Below, piece by piece: positions 16,158-23,973 of a DNA stretch of 64,000 nt (position 1 is the first letter of the stretch; each line of letters begins with the position of its first letter). The DNA comes from JAAYTL01 sp031460505. Lineage in GTDB: Bacteria; Bacillota; Clostridia; Tissierellales; Tissierellaceae. The stretch lies in the NCBI GenBank assembly GCA_031460505.1, contig JAVKTT010000002.1:310001-374000 (forward strand), in the 5' to 3' direction. The notes below the pieces were generated by a model. That model searched no databases. It was not told the DNA's origin and worked only from the letters and a program-made list of their open reading frames with translations. The translations under genes and the position numbers were made by a program.

Positions 16158-19118
16158 ATGGCAGAAAATAATAATAGAGATAAGAAAAAAAAGAAGAAAA
16201 ATAAATTAAATTTTGGCAAAGGATTTAAGATATTTATAATAACTTTATTAATAGTAGTTATACTTTCAGGTGGAGCTATGGCAGGAATGGTTATATCTAT
16301 AATCAAAGATGCTCCTGATATTGATCCTAAAGTGATTAACTCAACTTTAGATCAAACTTCATTTATTTATGATAATCAAGGAAATCTAATAGAAAAAGTC
16401 GAAGCAGCAGAATTTAGGACTTTTGTTAGCTTAGATGCAATGCCTAAGCATCTAAAAGATGCATTTATTGCAATTGAAGATGAAAGGTTCTATGAACATC
16501 ATGGGGTAGACCCTAAGGGTATTGTAGGCTCAATGTTAGAAAATGTTAAAGCTGGAGGAATTGTCCGTGGAGCTAGTACCATTACTCAGCAATTAGTCAA
16601 GAATGTATATTTAAGCCCAGATAAACTTTGGTCTAGAAAAATCCAAGAGGCATACTTGGCATTACAGTTAGAAAGAGTCCTACATAAGGATCAAATACTA
16701 GAAGCCTATTTAAATAGAAACTTCTTTGGCCAAAATGCTTATGGTGTACAGGAAGCAGCCCAAACATATTTTTCAAAAGATGTAGGAGAGTTAACCATAG
16801 CTGAATCAGCATTGTTAGCTGGTGTAATCAAGAGTACCACTAATTATCAACCTTATTTAAGGGTTAGACCTGATAATTATGATAGCAATACTCAATTTAA
16901 AGTTGGGGAAGCCGACATACTTGGGCAAAGATATATTCTGGTGTTTAATGAAAAATCTGTTGAAAGACAAAAATTAGTTTTAAGTAAGATGTTTCAGCTT
17001 GGAATGATAAGTGAATCAGAGTACAATGAAGCCCTAGCTGTAGATATTAAAACTGTTTTAAAACCAGGTCAAAAGAAAATGACAGATATCACATCTTATT
17101 TTACTGATTATGTAAAAACCCAGACTATAAGTTCACTTGTTGATAAGCTAGGTTATACAAAAGAGGAAGCCGAAGAAGAATTGTTTACAGGTGGTTTACA
17201 AATATATTCAACAATAGATGTTAATTTACAGAAGGAACTAGAAAATGTATATAATAATTTCGTAGAGATTTTAGTTGGAAATACAGATAAAATAAAAGGT
17301 CCTGTACTTGTTGATTGGACTGTCAATAAATCAGGTAATGTTATTGATGAAAAAGGTGGCCTAGTATATTATCGCCAAGATAATCTATTAAATGAAGAAT
17401 TCGATTTAATTATTGAGAATGGAACTTATGAAATACAAGAAAATGGAAATATAAAAATCAACAATAAGAAATTTACCATATATCCAAAACATATTGATAT
17501 AGCTGATTATTATAGAATAGATGAGAAAAAGAATATGGTTTCTCATACCGTAGGTTCTATCATAATTCCAGAAGATGAATTTAGCGTTGGCGAAAACAAG
17601 GAACTTATTATCAGTAAGGCCTATCTAGATAAAAACGAAGACTTTTATAGTGTTGACGAAAATAGTAATCTAATTATAAACGGATCATATTTTTATAGAG
17701 ATGCTAACGGAATAGTACAACCACAGTCTGCTTCAATTGTTATAGATTATAGAACTGGTCATATAAAAGCTATAGTTGGTGGTAGAGATATTGATGGTAA
17801 TAGGATATTAAATAGAGCTACTGACTCTCAAAGACAACCAGGTTCAGCTATTAAACCAATAGCCGCATATCTTCCAGCATTAGATAATGGGTTTACTGCA
17901 GCATCTCCTATAGATGATGTTCCATATTCAGATCCAGCATCAGGCTGGAACCCAAGAAACTGGTATTCTGGATATAGAGGTATAAACACTCTTAGAAAAT
18001 CATTAGAACAATCTATAAATATTAATTCAATAAAAACTGTTGAAGCCGTAGGAATTAAAACTTCAATGTCATATTTAGAGAAGTTGGGTATAATTGATAC
18101 TGAAAATCCTGAATCTGATAGTTTCGTTACTAGTGCTGAAAACAGAGTAACAAATGATGAAAACTTATCATCATTGGCTCTAGGTGGTATGACAAAGGGA
18201 TTAACACCTTTAGAGATAACAGCTGCTTATGGAGCAATAGCAAACAATGGTATATATATTGAACCTATTGCATTTACTAAGATTTTAGATAAACATGGAA
18301 ACCTACTATTAGATAATACACCTAAGCAAACTACAGTTGTATCACCTCAAATCGCATATGTTTTGGGCGATATAATGAGAACTACTGTTAGTGAAGGTCT
18401 AGCAGGAAGAGCTAAAATTTCAAATATGGCTGTAGCTGGTAAAACAGGTACCACACAAAATAGAGCAGATCTTTGGTTTGTTGGGTACACTCCATATTAT
18501 GTATCAAGTGTATGGATAGGTAATGATTCTCCAAAGATCACATTGTCAAAAAGTAGTAGTACTGCAGCACAATTATGGCAACATATTAATACTAAAGTTC
18601 ACGAAGGTTTAGATAGTAAAACTAGCTTTGAAAGACCTGAGGGAATAGTAACAGCAAATGTTTGTACACAATCAGGATTGTTACCTACTCCGCTATGTGC
18701 TCAGGACCCAAGACATGTTGTAAAAACAGAGATATTTGCCCAAGGAACAGTACCTAAACAATATTGTGATGTTCATGTTGAGGTTATTGTAGATAGTACA
18801 AATGGCAAGATTGCAAATGAGTATTGCCCAACTGAAAATTTAGAAACTAAAGTATTTATCGAGCGTACTCCACCATATATACCATCAGAAAACAACGGGG
18901 TAGTACCAGCTGACTGGCAATACAATGTTCCAACAGAAATTTGTGATGAACATGATGAAACTACAAGAACAATATTTGATGATTTAGATGATATATTCCA
19001 ATGGCCATGGTTCGATGAAGATGAAGAAATTCCAGGAAACAATGGTAATAGAGGAAATAATGGAAGAAACAACAATGACGGTGATATAATACCATCAGAT
19101 CCAGAAAATAATAATTAA
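16158..19118 (+). CDS. Class A penicillin-binding protein (PBP1A-type, bifunctional)
   Basis: Polymerises glycan strands and cross-links peptides at the cell surface. Of 986 residues, 1-20 are lysine-rich and cytoplasmic, and about 23-48 form the membrane anchor. The GT51 transglycosylase spans about 70-245 with EDERFYEHHGVD (catalytic Glu107) and GASTITQQLVKN. The transpeptidase has SAIK (Ser563, Lys566), SIN (619-621) and KTGT (762-765). An insert of about 130 residues (380-515) separates the two catalytic domains. The acidic C-terminus ends in an Asn/Gly-rich tail. The ATG follows AAGGAGGATAAA. It is monocistronic, between a sigma-A promoter and a strong terminator. Confidence 0.95.
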   Translation: MAENNNRDKKKKKKNKLNFGKGFKIFIITLLIVVILSGGAMAGMVISIIKDAPDIDPKVINSTLDQTSFIYDNQGNLIEKVEAAEFRTFVSLDAMPKHLKDAFIAIEDERFYEHHGVDPKGIVGSMLENVKAGGIVRGASTITQQLVKNVYLSPDKLWSRKIQEAYLALQLERVLHKDQILEAYLNRNFFGQNAYGVQEAAQTYFSKDVGELTIAESALLAGVIKSTTNYQPYLRVRPDNYDSNTQFKVGEADILGQRYILVFNEKSVERQKLVLSKMFQLGMISESEYNEALAVDIKTVLKPGQKKMTDITSYFTDYVKTQTISSLVDKLGYTKEEAEEELFTGGLQIYSTIDVNLQKELENVYNNFVEILVGNTDKIKGPVLVDWTVNKSGNVIDEKGGLVYYRQDNLLNEEFDLIIENGTYEIQENGNIKINNKKFTIYPKHIDIADYYRIDEKKNMVSHTVGSIIIPEDEFSVGENKELIISKAYLDKNEDFYSVDENSNLIINGSYFYRDANGIVQPQSASIVIDYRTGHIKAIVGGRDIDGNRILNRATDSQRQPGSAIKPIAAYLPALDNGFTAASPIDDVPYSDPASGWNPRNWYSGYRGINTLRKSLEQSININSIKTVEAVGIKTSMSYLEKLGIIDTENPESDSFVTSAENRVTNDENLSSLALGGMTKGLTPLEITAAYGAIANNGIYIEPIAFTKILDKHGNLLLDNTPKQTTVVSPQIAYVLGDIMRTTVSEGLAGRAKISNMAVAGKTGTTQNRADLWFVGYTPYYVSSVWIGNDSPKITLSKSSSTAAQLWQHINTKVHEGLDSKTSFERPEGIVTANVCTQSGLLPTPLCAQDPRHVVKTEIFAQGTVPKQYCDVHVEVIVDSTNGKIANEYCPTENLETKVFIERTPPYIPSENNGVVPADWQYNVPTEICDEHDETTRTIFDDLDDIFQWPWFDEDEEIPGNNGNRGNNGRNNNDGDIIPSDPENNN

Positions 19119-19123
19119 TATTA

Positions 19124-19160
19124 CAAAAGACTAAGGAAAATATTTTTCCTTAGTCTTTTG
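19124..19160. terminator. Bidirectional terminator between PBP and spoVAE
   Basis: A 17-bp perfect stem CAAAAGACTAAGGAAAA / TTTTCCTTAGTCTTTTG with a TAT loop. It serves the convergent PBP and spoVA transcripts, and the spoVAE stop codon is inside the stem. Confidence 0.93.
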
Positions 19161-19506
19161 TTTTAGGATTGAATATTACAGCCATTAAATACCCAAATAG
19201 TATTGCTGCGGCTATACCACCAGCACCTGCTTCCAAGCCACCTTTAAATGCTCCTAAAAAACCATCAGCCTTAGCACCCTCTATGGCACCTTTGGCTAGC
19301 GTATTACCAAATCCAACAATTGGAATTGTAGCACCTGCTCCTCCAAATTCGATCAAAGGTTCATATAGACCAAGTCCTCCCAAAATAACTCCAGTAGTTA
19401 GAAAGGATACTAATATGTGGGCAGGAGTTAGTTTTGTTCTATCTAAGATTATTTGTCCTATAACGCATATTGCACCACCTACTATAAATGCTTTTATATA
19501 ATCCAT
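19150..19506 (-). CDS. spoVAE: Stage V sporulation protein AE (SpoVAEb type)
   Basis: A 118-residue membrane protein with four hydrophobic segments, including the glycine-rich EFGGAGATIPIVGFGNTLAKG shared with SpoVAC. It belongs to the inner-membrane channel that moves Ca-dipicolinate into the forespore during sporulation and out at germination. It is the last gene of the operon; spoVAEa and spoVAF of the B. subtilis operon are absent here. GGGTGAT lies before the ATG, and a strong terminator overlaps the stop. Confidence 0.95.
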   Translation of the reverse strand: MDYIKAFIVGGAICVIGQIILDRTKLTPAHILVSFLTTGVILGGLGLYEPLIEFGGAGATIPIVGFGNTLAKGAIEGAKADGFLGAFKGGLEAGAGGIAAAILFGYLMAVIFNPKTKD

Positions 19507-19521
19507 AATTTATTTATCACC

Positions 19522-20541
19522 CTACCCATTATTTATATCTACTGTTATTGCATGCCCTATAGAAGGAATTGATTCACCCTGCTGTGTAATTGTAGTTGAA
19601 TGTAAAGCCCCAGTTGACATGAATAACACTCTCTTAAATCTTCCTTTTTCCATTTCTTTTAATACATATCCGTTAAATACAGTTGCAGAGCATGCACATC
19701 CACTGCCTCCTGCATGTGTATCCTGAGCCTTAGGATTAAATATCTCTACTCCACAGTCTGTATATACACTTCCAAGATCATAGCCCTTTTCTTTCATCAT
19801 ATCAAGCACTATAGATTTACCCACATATCCTAAGTCACCAGTTATTATTAAATCATAATCGCTTGGTTTAAATCCAGTATCTTGAAAATGGTTAATCAAA
19901 GTATCCATTGCTGCAGGAGCCATTGCTGCTCCCATATTTGCTGCATCAGTTATACCTGGATCTATAATCCTACCCGGTGTCACATATGTTATATAAGGAC
20001 CAGAACCATAGGACGATAGAACGGTAGCCCCAGCTCCAGTAACAGTCCATTGTGCAGAAAATGTCCTTTGGGCAGCATACTCTAACGGAAATCTAAATTG
20101 TCTTTCAGCAGTACTATAGTGGCTAGATGTAGCACAAACAACCTTATCAGCAAAACCACCATCTACTAACATGGCACCCAGTGACAAAGATTCTGTCATA
20201 GTAGAACAAGCCCCATACAATCCATAAAACGGAATAGCTAGTTCCCTGGCTGAATAACCAGTAGCTACAATTTGATTAAGTAAATCACCAGCTACTAATA
20301 AATCTATATCTTTAAGGCTTAACTTAGCATTATTTACAGCAGCCCTTATAGCTTCTTCTTGTATTTTACATTCTGCTTTTTCCCAAGAATCTTGACCCCA
20401 AAGATCATCTTCTAAGATTAAATCAAAATAGTTCTTAAGAGGTCCTTCACCCTCTTTTGGACCAACTATAGTATAATTACTCAATATTGTGGGTGGATTT
20501 AATAACTTTAATGTTTGGTTACCAATTTTTTTAAGAGCCAT
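19522..20541 (-). CDS. spoVAD: Stage V sporulation protein AD
   Basis: A 339-residue protein with the thiolase-like fold of SpoVAD, which binds dipicolinic acid on the outer face of the spore inner membrane. Recognisable blocks are DDLWGQDSWEKAECKIQEEA, LYGACSTMTESLSLGAMLVDGG, the histidine-rich DTHAGGSGCACSA and MSTGALHSTTITQQGESIPSIGHA. It has no membrane helix, as expected. Translation is probably coupled to spoVAC, whose stop is eight bases upstream, with AGGTGAT before the ATG. Confidence 0.97.
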   Translation of the reverse strand: MALKKIGNQTLKLLNPPTILSNYTIVGPKEGEGPLKNYFDLILEDDLWGQDSWEKAECKIQEEAIRAAVNNAKLSLKDIDLLVAGDLLNQIVATGYSARELAIPFYGLYGACSTMTESLSLGAMLVDGGFADKVVCATSSHYSTAERQFRFPLEYAAQRTFSAQWTVTGAGATVLSSYGSGPYITYVTPGRIIDPGITDAANMGAAMAPAAMDTLINHFQDTGFKPSDYDLIITGDLGYVGKSIVLDMMKEKGYDLGSVYTDCGVEIFNPKAQDTHAGGSGCACSATVFNGYVLKEMEKGRFKRVLFMSTGALHSTTITQQGESIPSIGHAITVDINNG

Positions 20542-20549
20542 ATTATCAC

Positions 20550-20993
20550 CTAACCTTTAAATAAGATACTAAGTAAACCAACTATAATTGAACTTCCGAC
20601 ACCATATACTATTACTGGTCCAGCAATAATAAACATTTTAGCTGCTACACCAAAGATAAATCCTTCTCTTTTAAATTCCATTGCGGGTGCAACAACTGAG
20701 TTTGCAAACCCTGTTATAGGTACTGCAGCTCCTGCACCACCTACTTTTCCAATTTTATCATATACACCAATACCAGTTAAAAAAGCTCCTAAGAAAACCA
20801 TAAATATGGATGTGCCTGTTCCTGCTAGTTCTTTATTATATCCTACATTAGTTAAATAATTGTTTACAAATTGTCCTATAGTACAAATAGCACCTCCAAC
20901 TAAAAATGCCATTATCATATTTTTTACATAGGTGGGCTTTGGTATTTTCTTTTGAGCAAACTTCTGATATTCTGTATTATTTAGATTCTCCAT
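20550..20993 (-). CDS. spoVAC: Stage V sporulation protein AC
   Basis: A 147-residue polytopic membrane protein. The N-terminal cytoplasmic part ends in KKIPKPTYVKNMIMAFLVGGAICTIGQ, a hallmark of SpoVAC. KVGGAGAAVPITGFANSVVAPAMEFKREG is the conserved loop. In B. subtilis SpoVAC acts as a mechanosensitive pore for Ca-dipicolinate. GGAGGATGAAAT precedes the ATG. It lies between spoVAB and spoVAD in the normal order. Confidence 0.97.
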   Translation of the reverse strand: MENLNNTEYQKFAQKKIPKPTYVKNMIMAFLVGGAICTIGQFVNNYLTNVGYNKELAGTGTSIFMVFLGAFLTGIGVYDKIGKVGGAGAAVPITGFANSVVAPAMEFKREGFIFGVAAKMFIIAGPVIVYGVGSSIIVGLLSILFKG

Positions 20994-21009
20994 ATTTCAT
21001 CCTCCAATC

Positions 21010-21420
21010 TTATTTAAATTTCAACCAAAAGAATAACGAACCAGCTATTTTACCTAATATTAAAGCATAAATCATAATATTTGATTCATTCTTCAATTTT
21101 AACTTTTTCATCATTACAGGAATAACATTCAAGACCTCAGCCAAAGCTGATGAGAAAAGTCCCAAATATGTTCCTAGAAACAATCCTATTATCCCTATTA
21201 CTAAATCATTTAATTGAAATTTTATGTTGTAAAAGTATATAACCGTCGATGTAATAACACCCAGTATATAAGCATTTTGATAAAGTATTTTATGCTTCTT
21301 TGTTTGACTTACATGTATTAGCCTTGGTATTATCTCCAACAAAGAAATAAATGCAGCAAAAGCTCCACCAACCACTAATCCACCACTTAAACCTATGATT
21401 ATAATAATAAAATCTATCAT
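21010..21420 (-). CDS. spoVAB: Stage V sporulation protein AB
   Basis: A 136-residue protein with four membrane segments: GLSGGLVVGGAFAAFISLLEIIPRL near the start, LGTYLGLFSSALAEVLNVIPV in the middle, and a C-terminal GKIAGSLFFW. These match SpoVAB, a component of the spoVA channel operon whose individual role is unclear. It begins four bases after the spoVAA stop, with AGAGTGAT upstream, so translation is probably coupled. Confidence 0.93.
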   Translation of the reverse strand: MIDFIIIIIGLSGGLVVGGAFAAFISLLEIIPRLIHVSQTKKHKILYQNAYILGVITSTVIYFYNIKFQLNDLVIGIIGLFLGTYLGLFSSALAEVLNVIPVMMKKLKLKNESNIMIYALILGKIAGSLFFWLKFK

Positions 21421-21424
21421 AATA

Positions 21425-22048
21425 TCACTCTTTGTTAGATTTATTTATGTCATTTAATATATAATCTTCCATTTCTCTATCATAATTATAAAGCTCTATT
21501 TCCATTGGTCCTGGTTCTTTCTTTCTTCTCATGTTATTAGTCATTAATCTATTGAAGAATATAATGACACCTAAACCTATACCAAAGGAATATGGTACAG
21601 TAAACGCTAATGGATTTGATACTTTTTCACCGGATAAGGCATGATATAGTATCTCTATTGACTTATCCATTTCCACATCAGTATGAAAATTCATGATTGT
21701 TATTCCAGAACCAAAGAATAGTAGTATGAATATAGCTACTACTTTTATGAATTGAAAGAATTTGTTGCCTTCAACTTGTGTTTTTATTTCTATTAACACA
21801 TCCGTTGAACCAAGAACTTCAATATCTAAATTAGGATGTTTATCAACTAGCTTCTCAACAATATTAATACTGCTTATACTCATCCAATCCTCTTCAGTCT
21901 TTGTCTTATAGATGCTAATGTTCTCTATTTTTGACTTAATGGTTTTATCATTACAATATACTTCACCAATGTCTTTTATATAGATATTAGATCTAACATC
22001 TATAGCAGCCTTTGATTTTATTAATAAGTAAACCTTCACTTTATCCAT
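21425..22048 (-). CDS. spoVAA: Stage V sporulation protein AA
   Basis: A 207-residue protein. An N-terminal cytoplasmic domain (VYLLIKSKAAIDVRSNIYIKDIG) is followed by two membrane helices flanking the conserved NFHTDVEMDKS and NPLAFTVPYSFGIGLGVIIFFNR blocks of SpoVAA. The start ATG overlaps the stop of an upstream 54-codon ORF in the arrangement AATGGATAA, which suggests translational coupling. A sigma-G-like promoter upstream agrees with forespore expression. Confidence 0.95.
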   Translation of the reverse strand: MDKVKVYLLIKSKAAIDVRSNIYIKDIGEVYCNDKTIKSKIENISIYKTKTEEDWMSISSINIVEKLVDKHPNLDIEVLGSTDVLIEIKTQVEGNKFFQFIKVVAIFILLFFGSGITIMNFHTDVEMDKSIEILYHALSGEKVSNPLAFTVPYSFGIGLGVIIFFNRLMTNNMRRKKEPGPMEIELYNYDREMEDYILNDINKSNKE

Positions 22049-22205
22049 TGTGAATACTTTCTCCTAAACAGTTCTTAACAAAAGTAGCTTTCTTAGGTGC
22101 TTCTTGATTTGTGGATTCCTCGTTATAGCTAAGTATTATATATAGTGAAATAAGTATTAATATTGTAAAGATAAGTATTTTTTTCATGTTTTTTCCCAAT
22201 TCCAA
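22041..22205 (-). CDS. Small membrane protein upstream of and coupled to spoVAA
   Basis: A 54-codon ORF. From the TTG at 22205 it has AGGTGAT at good spacing; an in-frame ATG at 22187 gives 48 residues. The product has one hydrophobic helix (MKKILIFTILILISLYIILS) and a short polar tail with KKATFVKNCLGESIHNG. Its TAA overlaps the spoVAA ATG. It sits between a sigma-G-like promoter and spoVAA, so it is probably the first gene of the spoVA transcript. B. subtilis has no gene here. I do not recognise the family; it may be a real forespore membrane peptide or a leader that couples translation. Confidence 0.6.
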   Translation of the reverse strand: MELGKNMKKILIFTILILISLYIILSYNEESTNQEAPKKATFVKNCLGESIHNG

Positions 22206-22225
22206 AATATCACCTCATCTAATAC

Positions 22226-22255
22226 TAGTATCTACAATAAATGCTATTTAATACT
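22226..22255 (-). promoter_or_regulatory. Sigma-G/F-like promoter of the spoVA operon
   Basis: On the minus strand AGTATT, 17 bases, GATACTA, close to the sigma-G pattern TGHATA / CATAMTA. It lies 21 bases before the TTG of the small ORF. spoVA is sigma-G-dependent in B. subtilis, which supports the call. Confidence 0.55.
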
Positions 22256-22276
22256 TTTTCTTAGACGAATTCATCA

Positions 22277-22305
22277 CAAAAAAAGAAAAGACACCTCATG
22301 CCTTT
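22277..22305 (-). terminator. Terminator overlapping the sigF stop codon
   Basis: A minus-strand 7-bp stem AAAGGCA / TGTCTTT (one G-U pair), 5-nt loop, then TCTTTTTTTG. The sigF TGA is in the loop side. The stem is short, so some read-through into spoVA is likely. Confidence 0.65.
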
Positions 22306-23054
22306 TCCATCATACCTCTCATATCTTCAATTATTCTTTTTTCTATTCTTGATACTTGGACCTGAGATATACCCAGCTCTTTAGCAACTTCTGTTTGTGT
22401 TTTATCTTTATAATATCTTAGAAATATTACTTGTCTGTCCCTTGGCTTTAACTTGTTGAGCATCTCCTTGAGGAATATGTTATCCAGTATATCTTCCTGA
22501 TCATCTGTATCCAAACTGATTTTATCAATTAAATATAAAGGTGCTCCATCATCTTGGTGGATAACATTGTAAAGATATTCTGGTTGATAAGAAGATTCTA
22601 ACGCCATAACAACTTCTTCACTTTCAACATCAATCTCTTCACTGATTTCTTGAATTGTTGGTTCTCTTCCTAATCTTTTGCTTAACATCTCTTCGGCCCT
22701 TTTTGCTTGCCCTGCTACTTGCTTTAAAGACCTACTTACCTTAATCAAGCCATCATCTCTTAGAAATCTCTTGATTTCCCCAATAATCATAGGGACCGCG
22801 TAAGTAGAAAACTTAACATTAAAAGAGGTGTCAAACTTATCTATTGCTTTTAATAAACCAATGCTTCCTATTTGGAATAAGTCATCTACCTCGTAACCCC
22901 TATTCATAAATCCTCTCAAAACAGATCTAATTAACCCAATATTATGTTCAACAAGTTTATTTTTTGCATCCTTATCACCATTTTGTGACAATTGAATTAG
23001 CTTCATTGTCTCCTCGTGAGACAAAATCCCTCTTGAACCATCACTAATACTCAT
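22296..23054 (-). CDS. sigF: RNA polymerase sigma-F factor, forespore-specific
   Basis: The first compartment-specific sigma factor of sporulation. The 252-residue protein has region 2 (VDDLFQIGSIGLLKAIDKFD, FSTYAVPMIIGEIKRFLRDD), region 3, and a region 4 helix-turn-helix ending TQTEVAKELGISQVQVSRIEKRI. The ATG at 23054 was chosen because AAGGAGAG is eight bases upstream; the ATG at 23060, overlapping the spoIIAB TGA, is only two bases from it. It is the third gene of the spoIIA operon and is held inactive by SpoIIAB until SpoIIAA is dephosphorylated. Confidence 0.97.
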   Translation of the reverse strand: MSISDGSRGILSHEETMKLIQLSQNGDKDAKNKLVEHNIGLIRSVLRGFMNRGYEVDDLFQIGSIGLLKAIDKFDTSFNVKFSTYAVPMIIGEIKRFLRDDGLIKVSRSLKQVAGQAKRAEEMLSKRLGREPTIQEISEEIDVESEEVVMALESSYQPEYLYNVIHQDDGAPLYLIDKISLDTDDQEDILDNIFLKEMLNKLKPRDRQVIFLRYYKDKTQTEVAKELGISQVQVSRIEKRIIEDMRGMMEKA

Positions 23055-23056
23055 AA

Positions 23057-23497
23057 TCATCTCTCCTTGTCTGAGATGTCTTTTATGCGCTTAGTCATTT
23101 TTACAACTGTACCCTCACATTTTTTACTTTCTACAACTAGTGAGTCCATAAAAGTTTCCATAACAGTAAATCCCATTCCAGATCTTTCTAAATTAGGTTT
23201 TGAAGTATAGAAAGGCTCCATAGCTTCTTCTAAATCATCAATTCCATTTCCTGAATCACTTACTATTATCTCAATAGCATTCCCATTAATTGATGATTCT
23301 ATAACTATCGTTCCTTCACCATATTCATATCCATGAATAATAGAGTTTGTAACTGCTTCGGAAACTGCAGTTTTTATATCAGACAACTCTTCCAATGTAG
23401 GGTCTAATTGAGAAGCAAAAGCTGCAACTACAACTCTAGCGAAGGATTCATTATTAGATCTACTTAAAAATTCTAACTTCATGTAGTTATTTTCCAT
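23057..23497 (-). CDS. spoIIAB: Anti-sigma-F factor and serine kinase SpoIIAB
   Basis: Binds and inactivates sigma-F and phosphorylates SpoIIAA. The 146-residue GHKL-type ATPase domain shows the N box KTAVSEAVTNSIIHGYEY, the G1 box VSDSGNGIDD, the ATP lid (EAMEPFYTSKPNLERSGMG) and a final GTVVKMTKRI strand. GAGGTGA precedes the ATG. Its TGA overlaps or abuts the sigF start, giving the usual tight coupling of anti-sigma and sigma synthesis. Confidence 0.97.
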   Translation of the reverse strand: MENNYMKLEFLSRSNNESFARVVVAAFASQLDPTLEELSDIKTAVSEAVTNSIIHGYEYGEGTIVIESSINGNAIEIIVSDSGNGIDDLEEAMEPFYTSKPNLERSGMGFTVMETFMDSLVVESKKCEGTVVKMTKRIKDISDKER

Positions 23498-23503
23498 AGT
23501 ATT

Positions 23504-23848
23504 TCACCTCGTTTTAATGTTCTTAATTGCAGTATCTAAATCAGGATACAGTTTAATTATTTTAAATAAACCGGACATATCAAGAATTCTTTTTATAGAT
23601 TCATTTTCACAGGCGATTAATATTTCACCTTTTTTTTCATTTACATTCCTATATCTACCCATTATAAGACCAATTCCAGAACTATCCATAAATGTAAGCT
23701 CATTTAAATCCATAACAATATTAAAAAGATTGTTGCTAATAAAAGAATTATCGATTTTTAATCTTACATTTTCTGAGCTATGATGGTCTAATTCCCCACT
23801 TAATTTTACAATTAAACTATTACCCATTGTCTTCATTTGTAAATTCAA
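23504..23848 (-). CDS. spoIIAA: Anti-anti-sigma factor SpoIIAA
   Basis: A 114-residue STAS-domain protein that releases sigma-F from SpoIIAB. The phospho-site loop is LTFMDSSGIGLIMGRYR, with Ser56/Ser57 equivalent to B. subtilis Ser57/Ser58. The start is a TTG: GGGGGG lies seven bases before TTG at 23848, while the next in-frame ATG (23836) is 18 bases away, too far. It is the first gene of the spoIIA operon, below a sigma-H promoter and a Spo0A box. Confidence 0.95.
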   Translation of the reverse strand: MNLQMKTMGNSLIVKLSGELDHHSSENVRLKIDNSFISNNLFNIVMDLNELTFMDSSGIGLIMGRYRNVNEKKGEILIACENESIKRILDMSGLFKIIKLYPDLDTAIKNIKTR

Positions 23849-23888
23849 TGAAATCCCCCCTTAAATTCTTTAAAATTCTAAGATGTAT

Positions 23889-23916
23889 ATTCTATGTAAA
23901 CATTGATTTGTCCTTC
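23889..23916 (-). promoter_or_regulatory. Sigma-H promoter of the spoIIA operon
   Basis: On the minus strand GAAGGACAA, 12 bases, ATAGAAT fits the sigma-H pattern RnAGGAwWW-N11-12-RnnGAAT with one weak position. It lies about 40 bases before the spoIIAA start. spoIIA is the classic Spo0A- and sigma-H-dependent operon. Confidence 0.75.
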
Positions 23917-23934
23917 AAAGAATTATGACTATTT

Positions 23935-23941
23935 TTCGACA
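23935..23941 (-). promoter_or_regulatory. Spo0A box upstream of spoIIA
   Basis: TTTTTGTCGAAAAA on the minus strand contains a perfect TGTCGAA core. It lies about 55 bases upstream of the expected start of transcription, in the zone where 0A boxes activate spoIIA in B. subtilis. Confidence 0.75.
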
Positions 23942-23949
23942 AAAATGTA

Positions 23950-23970
23950 GAAAAGGGTCAAAAAGACCCT
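23950..23970 (-). terminator. Putative terminator of folD
   Basis: Minus-strand stem AGGGTC / GACCCT with loop TTTTT, then TTTTC. It is directly after the folD stop. The U-run is short. Confidence 0.65.
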
Positions 23971-23973
23971 AAT

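Noticed and set aside
19150..22048. Loss of spoVAEa and spoVAF from the operon
   Set aside because: Absence of these genes is common in Clostridia, and AC, AD and AEb are the core set. Not a sign of decay.
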